A stretch of DNA of 35,102 nt, taken from assembly GCF_001949145.1 (NCBI RefSeq), contig NW_019091446.1:1075213-1110314 (forward strand), in the 5' to 3' direction. The DNA is from Acanthaster planci (Eukaryota; Echinodermata; Asteroidea; Valvatida; Acanthasteridae). The notes below the pieces were generated by a model, which made no database searches, was not told the origin of the DNA, and worked only from the letters and a program-made list of their open reading frames with translations. How positions within the stretch are numbered: the stretch's first letter is position 1; each line of letters starts with the position of its first letter. A program made the translations under genes and the position numbers. This document shows positions 1-10,500 of the stretch, one piece after another.

Positions 1-371
1 AGGAACAACGAAAACGTTAGTCTCCAAAATAAACAAATCAGCTAGGCCTACCATGACTACACAGCTAGCTAGGCTAGGTACACTGGTACAGATTCCCAGA
101 TGGGCTCTCTATCGTCCTCTGGGACATAGTTACATTACTTTTTAAAAAAACACCTTATCACTGATGGTGCAACCCCATTGAAGACGAAATGAACCGATAT
201 ATACATGTACATCCTCGAAATAGCTAGACAGTTCCCTCACGAAACGACGGAACCCTGCAAACCCTCACTATCATTAACGCAGAGCTTTAAATGACATTCA
301 CCCAATTCCGACACTCACCAACCAACACACTGAAATCCATGAAAACAAATAATCAAAAGAAAACTACTCAC

Positions 372-560
372 CCTTGTCAACTACCAAGTTCAGCTTTGAT
401 TCACATTATCCTCCTGTATTCGAAAACATTGTGACGCTGAGTACCAACTCCAAAAGAGGCCTTTTCAGGGGGAGATAAGTCACAAATCCCTCCGAATGCA
501 CAGCTGTGCATGTACGAATTTACCGCGCATGTATTATGTATGTGAAGACATGTTTTATGT
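372..560 (-). other. Possible 5' exon edge of a leftward gene
   Basis: Read on the minus strand, the sequence around 372 is a good splice donor (AAGG then GTGAGTAG). Inverted CCAAT boxes lie 200-300 bp upstream of it at 587-688. This fits the first, probably noncoding, exon of a gene that runs off the left end of the window. No protein family is visible. The upper boundary is a guess because no transcription start can be read. Positions 1-371 would then be intron; I see nothing else in them. Confidence 0.2.
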
Positions 561-586
561 ATGAAGGATTCCTCAACGTCACTCAC

Positions 587-688
587 TGATTGGTCTGTTG
601 AGCGAGGGTCTTCCTCAACAGGGCCCATTGATTGGTCTGTTGAGCAATACCATGTGCTCAACAAGACTCAATGATTGGTCTGTTGAGC
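587..688. repeat. Three copies of a 17-bp CCAAT-containing motif
   Basis: TGATTGGTCTGTTGAGC occurs exactly three times, at 587-603, 629-645 and 672-688, with spacings of 42 and 43 bp. Each copy holds ATTGG, the reverse complement of a CCAAT box in an NF-Y-like context (CCAATCA on the minus strand). The CTGTTGAG part can pair with CTCAACA words in the spacers, near 613-620 and 656-663, so each unit can form a short hairpin. It could be a tandemly duplicated promoter element or part of a repeat family, since a 5S-rRNA-like fragment follows immediately. Confidence 0.7.
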
Positions 689-698
689 AATGAGTAAG

Positions 699-737
699 TC
701 CTCGGCTGGAAGACCGCCTGGGAATACTGGGCATACC
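699..737 (+). pseudogene. 5S rRNA 3'-half fragment (pseudogene or 5S-derived SINE piece)
   Basis: The segment contains GACCGCCTGGGAATAC, which is identical to the conserved box C/loop region near the 3' end of metazoan 5S rRNA. Flanking bases continue the match on both sides (roughly 30 of 37 positions by eye against the general animal 5S sequence). The 5' two-thirds of a 5S gene, including a clear box A, is not present directly upstream. The preceding GTTGAGCAATG weakly resembles the 5S word GTTAAGCAACG. It is therefore a fragment, not a functional gene. It may come from a 5S-derived SINE. Confidence 0.6.
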
Positions 738-759
738 GCAGCCGCGGTCAAAAGAATCC

Positions 760-3450
760 CAGCCTTAACAGGTTAACATTTTTGAATCTCTGTAAAAGGA
801 GGAACGTTTTGCAGTATATACATATTAGGCATGAAACAATAAAGTGAATTTAAGAAACATGAAGCTGCCATACATGTTATTCCAGGAGATGTTCGTATTA
901 TGTTATCTTTATCATGTATCTTCAACCTTTGCAGCATGCTTTGTTGATTTTACTTCGTAAGTGGTTAATTGTATGTATTTAAATTAAAACTAGATAGGTA
1001 GATGAGATAGAGACGTTTCAAATAAATATCCAGTTCTGTATTTACTGAAGAAATTTGTGTCATGGTTGGTGCTAGGATTGCGGAAAATGATTATGTGTCG
1101 TATTTTCCAGTGGAATCATTGTATGGATACTGGATATTGTGTTAAGCCCTGATTGAGATTCTTCTTAATACAGTTGAGTGCTTTAGAGAGGTACTAAAGG
1201 GATTGAGGAACTTAAGAGTCTAGGACCCAAGATGCTGTTATTCAACAAGGGGCGAGAGTTGATGCCCTATGAATGCTGAGGCACCTCAAGAGCGTGTTCT
1301 GTAGCACACTGGGAGCATTTGGTGCTAATTGTGTAAAGTAAATCCCGAGATTTGCATTTGTAAGAGGGAGCCAGTTCATTATTTCAAAACGGGCACGGGC
1401 AGTCGAGAACAAAGCATGCTTGCGAGGTGGCGTGTGGCGTAGGATAGGGCAGACCTCGTGTAGGCACTTGTTGCTGTTCCCCTGAATGATGTGGGATGTG
1501 CTTCAACCTGGGCATGTGTTGGTACTGTTGGAATACTGAACTGGCTCACTGTACAATCTTCCTTGCCTTAATGGCAACACATGTATTAAAGTGCCTGTGT
1601 ACTTATATTGCATGGGTCCTGGTTAACAAGATGGACTATTTGAACTTGAATTAGGTTTAATGAAAAGAAAAGGAGAACAAGCTCATTATGCAGAATTTTC
1701 TTTAAACATAGTTAATGCTGAAAATAAATAAGTTTCCCTACCCATTTGTGTGACAGAGTTTTGCAGGGCCCGTATAACGTGGAGAAAGATTTCAAAGTTT
1801 TACATGGTGTGAATTTTCCAACCGTTTGAAGTCAAGCAGCTTTTGCCAGGTTTGAAATGTTTGCATTGTCTACACCACCATTTTCGTTTCGATGAGTTTA
1901 CTTAGAAGCATTGAATTATTTTACTAATATTTTTAACTATAAGAGGAATGGTTCTTGGTGTTTATTATTGGTGTATACGTTACTCATGGTTGGTTGTTAG
2001 TGGAGCCGTTTTTAAACCAACATTTGTTATGTATTCTATTTTAATAATTGGCTTTAAGAAAGATTGTGACAATTACCCATCGTCATGAATACTTTCCTAA
2101 ACATTATTGTCAAAAACATGAGAAAGGAGATGGTTGTGTGATGTTATTATGAACCACTGAAGTTAGAGTTTGTGGAGGATAAAGGTATTAAAGTTTTCTT
2201 CATTTCAAGTGAAACCATTAAACCAAAAAGATTTATGTGGGAATTGAAATTGTTATTGCACATAAAGTAATTGTTAGGTTTGTTGTGTCGATGGCTGAGA
2301 ATCAATTATCAATCTGTTTTTTTTTTACATGTGTACATACATTCAAATGTGATAAACAGGAAAGCAGATCGGTTGTCTCGATATAAACAAACTTAAATTG
2401 AGGCATTTGTTTTGATGATACCCATTCACTGCCCATTTGTGACCCTATCCCATTAAATGTACGTGAAGGTCTTTTCTTTCCACTAGGAATTTGGTTTTAG
2501 TTTTCAGTAGTGGAGCAAACCGAGTGTATTTGATTTACTACTGTTTTGATGTCCTGAAGAAAGACGTTAGTTGTATGTGGGGGAAACTGTCTTGAAGTTC
2601 CCTATTGGTTTGCCTCGAACTCAGAGGCAAACTTTATTTTTATCAAAGTGTTACAAGCAAGATGTTTGTAGTTGTTAGATTTCAGTAGATGAATGTTCTA
2701 AGAATTGTTGAGTCTTTGTTCAAATATTGTACTTCTGGAAATACCACAAGTACTTTTTGCTTGATTTCATTGGAAAGTTTGTGTTTTAGGCACTGGCTTG
2801 AGAATGTTGTGGTTAATTATTTTAATTCATAAAGAGGAACGATAACAATTTTTGCTTGTGAAATGTTTTGAAGTGTATTACCTACATTAGCAATTACATC
2901 ATACATGTACTTTGAAAAATGGAATAGTTTTTTGTCTGAGAAAAAAGGAGCATGTGACGTGCATGTAGTTTGCTGTGATATACTTAGCAAGGAAAGTCAT
3001 GTTAACTTTGAACTTTTAAGTTTTAAGTGGTGTCTTTTTCTAGTACAAGAGTATGGTCAAATTCACAATGTGCTCTTTCCTTTCGTAATTTTTGAAGCAT
3101 TTGACTCTCGATTCTATATAGCCTTGTCAGTGATACTGCAATTCTCAGAACTGTATGTAATTTCCAATATTCATAAGTTTATCCTCTAGCTAAACTAAGT
3201 TTGTTTTTATGTCTTGCATTAAATTATGCACGATTACAAAAATAACGTCCGTGTTTCTTACACGTGTTTTAATACAGACTGCAGTGTCCTCAGCTTTCTA
3301 TGTTTCGTCTCAAATCTTTATTTACATGAATTTCATCAATGTGAGCTTTTTCTTATATAGTTGGACGGATATTCAAATTTTAAAATTCTAGTTTCAATTA
3401 CAATGCAAAGTTCAAAAGTTTAAATTAGGGCTCTGCTATTAAAAAAAAAC
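760..3450. other. AT-rich gene-free stretch with T/G bias
   Basis: No coding exon with recognisable homology or a convincing splice pattern is visible on either strand. The longest open frame (94 codons at 2905-3189) has low-complexity hydrophobic content and no family signature. The plus strand is conspicuously T-rich, with G above C over most of the stretch, as is common in 3'UTRs or long noncoding transcripts. Poly-T (about 2321-2330) and poly-A (about 3440-3448) runs are present. Confidence 0.5.
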
Positions 3451-4466
3451 AGGAAGAATTTGTCATTTATGTATCAAAGGAATTCACTCGCGGCTACCAG
3501 GAATAATGTACATTAACATTTATGTATATACAAAATATCTACAATGAAAACAGTTTGTTTCCCCAAGAAAACATGGAAGTGAAATTTTCATAGCAAATTT
3601 TAAAATTTCTGCAGTTGCAATGGCGTACTTCAGAAATGCACGCATTAACAGCTGACAATTTTGCAGGCAATGCAACAAAAGTGGCACTTGAGATTCGAAG
3701 CTGGACGGCAGAAAATTCGGAAGAAAAAAGCACCTCTGGGTGAAACTTAACGCACCTTTACCATTGGACAATAGTCAGTCCTACATGTATATATCTGACA
3801 GAAATTCCAAAATTGAACAAGTTCCAAGGTCAAAAACTGCACCAAATAACGAACACCTTGTCTACTTTTATGAAAACTCGACAGTCCTTGTCAGGCACAA
3901 GTTACACATGTTCACCTACATCATGACCTCGTTAATACTGCTTATAGTAAACATTGTGGTCTCACAAACTATGACAAACTTTCAATCCAACAGTGCCATC
4001 TGTGGTTTACTTTAACAACTTTTTCTTCCTGAGTAGAGGGTTCAAAACCAGTAATCTAATGATAGTCACTACCACAGAGTTCCTCCACATATCAAATCAC
4101 GGCAGCAAGAACAAATACTGGTTCCAGTAATTTGTGAGAAGGGGACGTTTTGTGCACTACACAAAAACAACTCAACTACACTATTTGATTATGAACAAGT
4201 TCTGAGAATCTTCACAACGGCCAACTTTTGAAACAACACTGACACTGCACATCATATGGATAAAATTCACTCTTAGGACTTGCTTTTTATGGAAGCAGCC
4301 CTCTTTGGAAACATCCGCAAAAGAAAAATTCAACTAGACCAGAAAAGTGTGCAATTTGAGAACCAGTCATCATTGTGATGCGATTATTGCAGAGATGCCC
4401 CCCCCACACACACACACACTGTCCTCGCCCACCGATACCAAGGAACCGTTAAACAGGAGATCTTTT
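3451..4466 (-). other. CFAP45 3'UTR and downstream flank
   Basis: This is the stretch after the CFAP45 stop codon on the minus strand. I found no convincing AATAAA close to the stop. Minus-strand CATAAA variants occur near 3465 and 3517, and a minus-strand AATAAA lies at 3317-3322, just past this interval. The 3'UTR may therefore be about 1 kb long. A short CA microsatellite next to a C-run (about 4399-4419) lies within it. No other gene is seen. Confidence 0.4.
4399..4419. repeat. C-run plus (CA)n microsatellite
   Basis: A run of C is followed by about seven CA dinucleotides. It lies just downstream of the CFAP45 stop codon, inside the probable 3'UTR (read as GT repeats on the mRNA). Confidence 0.8.
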
Positions 4467-4545
4467 CTACTGGAAGAGTGAAGCAGCAGGTGCTTCTATT
4501 CTTCGCTCCACTTCCTTGCAGTACTTCTCGGGAACGCCAGCATTT
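4467..4545 (-). CDS. CFAP45: CFAP45 terminal exon
   Basis: This exon is easy to miss because the preceding reading frame appears to stop at 5777. On the minus strand a TTTGCAG acceptor at 4546-4552 is followed by codons for NAGVPEKYCKEVERR and a short tail ending at a TAG at 4467-4469. The human protein ends with the equivalent ATGLPEKYC motif. The split arginine codon (AG|A) joins correctly to the exon ending at 5781. A 1235-bp intron carrying the minisatellite separates the two exons. Confidence 0.9.
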
Positions 4546-7500
4546 CTGCAAAATTCAAAAGAAAGTTGGAAAGTTTATACGAATCGTGCTTCAACAATTA
4601 TTAGTGTTCGCTGATTCTGTAGACGGTGGCAGAACATTCACAAAGCAATATCAGAATCACCTAGCCTATACCTCCCGGATCCAAAGAATCCAAGCTGCCT
4701 AAGAGAATGCCTCTTCGCCCTAATACCCTCTCATGAACTTGTACTGTCCTAGAAGTATCCTTAACTCCTAACCGATCCCCCTCAAAGTCCATTCTCACCA
4801 CCATCGACACTTCTTGAATCTCTTCAACAAACTTCCTAAAAGCAATCCTGACTCATTGGGATGGCGGTGCTGCAGTCCAGTCCCTCACAAGTCCCTGCAA
4901 GTCCATCACAACTAGGTCCACAGCAGCCCAACTCACAAGCTTATTAAATAAACTGCGTCAGTTTTCCTTTGTCACTGCTCATCTTGCTACTCACGACTGG
5001 TAGAAGGACTTGTAACTGGGCTTGTGAAAGGACTTGTGACTGGGCTTGTGAAAGAACTTGTGACTGGTCTTGAGAAAGAACTTGTGACTGGTCTTGAGAA
5101 ACAACTTGTGACTGGGCTTGTGAAAGGACTTGTGACTGGTCTTGAGAAAGAACTTGTGACTGGTCTTGAGAAACAACTTGTGACTGGGCTTGTGAAAGGA
5201 CTTGTGACTGGGCTTGTGAAAGAACTTGTGACTGGTCTTGAGAAACAACTTGTGACTGGGCTTGTGAAAAGACTTGTGACTGGGCTTGTGAAAGAACTTG
5301 TGACTGGTCTTGTGAAAGGACTTGTGAGTGGGCTTGTGAAGCGACCTGTGAGTGGCATGGGCTTGTGAAAGAACTTGTGATACTTGACATCAACATTCCA
5401 GGTTAGCTTAATCTCCATTCTTGTAGCATCGAAGTATTCATGAGATTTCTACTCCTGCAACTACATAGGAGGCCTGTCTCTCAAAATGAACTATAGAATT
5501 ACCCCCAGGGTTCCTACTAAACAAGGATATAGCCATTCACATCAAAGCTGTCCCTAAAAATAACCTTCAGATGGTGATGATTTCCATGCCATTTTCATGA
5601 CTTTTTCCCCATGTCAATTTGATTCTGGGGCACCTCATCTTCCCCAATTTTTCTAGAATATATCATGACTTTTAAAAACAACTTTTTTCTAGGATTCTCC
5701 ATGACCATGGAAACCCTGTACCCTTTCAAATCCGAACAGTGACCTGACAGGCTACCTTCCACAGGGATCACCTTCCTCACCTGAGTTCGTTCAGCTTCTT
5801 CTGCTTGATGGTGTCCAGCTTGTTGCGACGGGCTCGGGCCTCCTCGTTCAGCCGCACCCCTTCCTCAAAGAATGAGTGGCGATCCGACACCTTGAGCTGC
5901 TCCTTCTCCCGGATCTGTTTGCGGACGTCCTCGGCGTGCCTCAGCCGCTTCTCGTGGTGCTCCATCTCTTCCTGCTTTTCCTTCTCCATGGCTTCGTTCT
6001 GTGCGCTGTTGGTCAAGAAGCAAATCCCTATCAGTTGCGTAAATCGTAAAATCGCTAGACTAAGGAATGCTGTCATTGTGTCTAGTTCCTTTTAGTAGCA
6101 TGGTATGGGACGGACTAACTTGTGATGGACTTGAGTGGACTGTGATGGACTAAACTACATCGCTGAATAAGGCATCCGTTCAAATAAAAAATCATTGATC
6201 AACCTTGCTCAATCACGTTAGCCCTCAATTTAATCTCTGGACTATACGCTGATAAATACTCTTCAAATTTGAGGGAGACTCACTTGAGGACGCGCTCAAA
6301 CTCGTGACGTTCCCGCTTAGCCTGGACGGCCAGGAAGTGCTCCTTGTTCTGCACCTGCACCTCCCGGGCAATCTTTAGCATCTGCTCTGTCTCTGCCTTC
6401 TTGCGGGCCTCTTCTTTCTCCTTCTGCCTCCACTCCCGCTCACGCTGCTCCTGGTTGCGTTTGGCTCGCAGTGCGTCTTTCTCTGCCATGTAGTCCCGGG
6501 CTCTCTCCTGTTGAAACAATACAATCTTCAGCTGAATGGGTCCCAAAGCAGTCACAATGATTTCTGGCCGACCTTGCCACTTCACAAGCCAACTTCAGAA
6601 AAGCTTGCAAAGCGCTGTGCTTAAACCCAGGTATCTCTCGTAACCACAGGTTTTAACGGCACTTGTCACTTTCCGTCAGTCTCTTAAATGAAAGATTATT
6701 GTTTGTGTCCTTGAGCAGGATGCATTACTACGATCATCTGTTACTACCCAAGAATAGCTTAGCCATAACAAGCACACTTTCATGTCTGGTATGTGACCGA
6801 CTTCCAATCACATTCTCAAAGAATGCTCTCTCATCGTGCCGTTTGTGTGTGAGACATTCTTACTCACGCTTTCCCTTGACTCAGCCCCTCACGTCTCCGT
6901 ACTGTACCTGCATGGCACGCAGCCGGGCGATCTCCTTCTCCTTCTCCAGCCGAATGCGCTCCTGCTCCGCCTCAAACTCCGCCTCTCGGGCCGCCTTCTT
7001 CTTGGTGTACTCGGCCACCTTCAGGTCGGCCATCTTCTCCTGCTCTTGGCGGCGGATGCGCTGCTCCTCTGCTTCCTTGTTGGCCCGGGCGATCTCCTTC
7101 TGGGCTTCCAACGTCATCTGGTGCTTGCGCTCAAGTTCCTGTGATGAAAAAAAAATTAAGGAGACCGTTATTTCCAAGCAGCAGTTCTTAAGAGTTAAAC
7201 CTCAAGCAGAGAGTTCCTAGTAAAAGTAAAGTCTACCTTGATTATGCCAATATGGGCTATATGGCCATTATTTGGCCACTCAGGAGAGAAATCCCAAATA
7301 TGGAACCCATTCTCGACAAGAATTCCTCACATACGGTCTGGGTCTGTCAGCTGTTGGGTTTCATTGTCTAAGACAAGAGCTCTCTGAAACATTATCTAAT
7401 GAATTTCTTGTTTACTGTTCTTTGGACACAAATTATTCCAGTCATGCCTACAGGGAAGAAGAGAGCAGATTAAATATAATCTCACAATACCAGTTCGATA

Positions 7501-10500
7501 TTCCAACTATGCATGCCCAAGTGATGTGCATCCAAGGTCATTTGAGGTCTGCCATATCGCCATATGTCAACCTTGCCTTTTGAAGTACTGGGCTCATTCA
7601 TAGATTAATATTTTGAGTGGAAAGGTTTGCGGTAGCACCATGCAAAGATCTTATTTGTGAGCATGTGCAGTTCTGAAAAGAACTGGAGGTTACTTAACGT
7701 TTCGGACAACATGCTCTGTCTGTCGTCAGGAGGCTCCTGACCACACATACTCACTGAAGAGAAATCTTTGCAATGGTGCAATCGCAAACCTTTTCACTTA
7801 ACTTGCCACCTTTACCATGAAAAGCTTTAGAGTTCGTCAGGAAAGTTTGTTAATGTAGGGAGTCAGGTTTTACTGGTCATGTCTGTGTGTGCTATATGCA
7901 CACGCTCGTAGGATCCACTTGTATCCACATGTATTCATATGCTTTGTTTATATTTTGTTAATGCTTGACTGGTAATGCATTATTCATAGAGCACGGGAAG
8001 GAGCCAATGACATCACTATGCCTCCAGCCAAATTCAAATGATTCTTGATACCTTGCATTCATTTCAGTTAGCATCAATATATTCTTGTCCCACTGATTAT
8101 TGTGCTTTACTGGGGAGTCGATTCCTTCCATTTGAAGGTGAACACTGAGTGCACATGATAATCAATTACACGAGGCATGAAGGTTCTGTATTTCTTTTTG
8201 TGAAGGACGAAACTCTTATTTTTGGGGTTCAGCTTCCGCCTCATTTTGCTGAGTTGTGAGCCTTGAAAACCCTTTCGAAGGAGGAATCAGGTAATTTACA
8301 TGTTCCAGTGATTCACTGAGAGAGTAAAGGGTTGATATTTAGATATTTGGGCTTAGATTTATACGATTGAATCATGGCCGGTGTCAATATATGAGCAGGG
8401 TCATTTATGGAGCACTGTGCCATGGCAGTTCTGTACATGCGATAAAGTTGCTGTGCAGCCAATTTCACACTCTGTGTGCCTTCGCTTGCCCTATCGCATG
8501 TTGTGCGCTGTGCTGCAGTTAAATTGTCACTGTACATTATGCTCTGTATATCGATTATGCCATTGTGCTGTCATTGATAAGATTGTGGGGTATTGCCGTG
8601 TGCTATTTTTGTAATCCATTTTCATTAGGCAGTGAACCAGACACTGGTATTTGTCGCCAACCGCTCCTGTGGTTTGCCTATTAAATTCTAATGGAGTCTG
8701 ACCTACCTTCTGAGGATAAGAGGTTATTTTGATTCAATTTCTATAATCACAGCTCAATATATTTCTAGGTGTTTGAGTAACACAAAAGAGTTTTGTCATT
8801 TGTACCATTTTGTAACATACATTGTACTCTTAGCAGTCCATTGTCACTAATTCTAGTCTCATCTTCTGTCAATAGGGTTTTTGATTTTCCACTTTCTTAA
8901 TTTTGGTGGGTTTTATCTATTGCCCAATAAAACTAATCATCATTATAAAACTAATAATCATATAACAAGAAGTGTCTGTCAGTTATTCTGGGACCACAGC
9001 TGGGATCTCCAATCACTTGAGGAGGTCTAGACCACACTCACCCGCCCCCTTGCATCTTACTTCATTCAACCATATCTTGGGAGGGTGCCACCGGCGAGGC
9101 CGCTTCCTTAATCCTGTATGGATTGAACTCTCCAGACCGAAACGATGGCATCATTTCTGGAAATGATCAATCCGTTGCTATGGCGACTCACCTTCAAGTC
9201 CTCCAGCTGCAGTTTCTCCAGGTACTTCAGCATGTGCTGCGCTTCTTGGTCTCGACGCTCCTGATCCAACAACCGCTCCTCCTCCCTCTGGGCAATCTGG
9301 GTCAGAACCTGCTCTGCACCCCTGGTGAGTAGAGAGTACGGAAAACCAAAAACTTTACCCTTTCAGCCCTCCATGCTCTCGGTATTTCGACACAATTTCT
9401 GGAACACCTATGGTAAGAAAGCCTTACTGAGGTGTCTAATCAGAAGACCCTAACCACACCCAATCAAGAGCACTTAGGCTAAAATTCCTTGGACTTGAAG
9501 CAGGAATTAAAAATGGTGCTGCGAGTCATGTTGTGAATTAGGTACATAAAGCACATAAATTTTCAACTGATGGAGGAAGTGTTTTCCTCTGTGATCATAA
9601 TTTATGTTGGGCATAAATGGTGGAGTTGAAACCTATGTAATCCCACGACTTTCGCAGTTATTCAAAACCCCAGAGTGAGATTAGACTGCGCGGCCCCTCC
9701 TTACTCGTATCTCTCCGTCTTCTTCTGGTTTTCGATCTCTTCCTGCAGCTCTAGCGCCCTCTTGCGTTCCACCTCCATCATGATGTCCAGCCTCCTCTCT
9801 TCCTCCTGTTGTTCCTGCTTGACCTGCTGCTTCTCCAGGATCTGGGCATCGCGGATGGCGTGGCACTTGGCATTCAAAATCAGCTGCGAAGGAGGGGAGA
9901 CGACAATAACGAGATGCATATAACTCACAGCAGTCAGAGTTATTCTACCAATCCTGGAACCGCAGTTGAAAGGTTCAAGGGACCCTACACAGTAAAGAAA
10001 TCACTCGTGTAGTGCTGCTGCCCTTCATGCACATGTGCCCATGTTCCAAAATCTGGTTAGCGTCCGGGTCAAAACGATTAAAAGGCCACACAAAAGACCA
10101 CTTGACAAGTCATGAGTAAAGGTTAACAACGAAAAAGGAATGCTTCTGTTGTTGCACCTCATATCAATAGCGTAATGATGACCGGAAATCTTTTGATGGT
10201 CTTGTGGGGTCTTGTGGGATCTTGTAGGGTCTTTTGGGGTCTTGTGATACTTTAATGAGTCTTGACTGCAGTACCTGCTGGAGGCATGTGCATGGATTTT
10301 TGCCAGTGGCTAACGTCTGACTGGTCGAGTAGGTATTTAGCGTAAACTCACTCTCCATACGACGCGCCAATGCATCTAACCAACTGTTTCTGTATTATTC
10401 ACTACATCGGTTCACATATGTATTAATTTCATTTCACAGAGCTGCCTGGCAGGGAACATCGACTGGTCTATTTCAGTGCTTGACTACAATACTGTTGGTA

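Noticed and set aside
401-664. 87-codon minus-strand frame with repeated STDQS motif
   Set aside because: The repetition comes from the triplicated 17-bp noncoding motif. There is no homology.
699-737. Functional 5S rRNA gene
   Set aside because: Only the 3' part is recognisable. The box A/intermediate element region and the 5' stem partner are missing.
5003-5380. Regularly spaced repeats that could suggest a CRISPR array
   Set aside because: The repeats are directly tandem with no unique spacers, and the window is an animal genome.
4944-5418. Long open frames of Ser/Gln-, Thr/Ser/Pro- and Val/Leu/Gly-type repeats on both strands, suggestive of a repeat protein
   Set aside because: They are by-products of the 24-bp minisatellite, occur in several frames at once, and lie inside CFAP45 intron 9.
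6663-7220. 185-codon plus-strand open frame
   Set aside because: It is antisense to the CFAP45 exon at 6908-7138, which has clear homology and codon-level conservation. The openness reflects Glu/Arg/Lys-rich codons read backwards.
9173-9186. A second X-box-like word, GTTGCTATGGCGAC
   Set aside because: Two mismatches to consensus, and it sits at an internal CFAP45 splice site far from the promoter.
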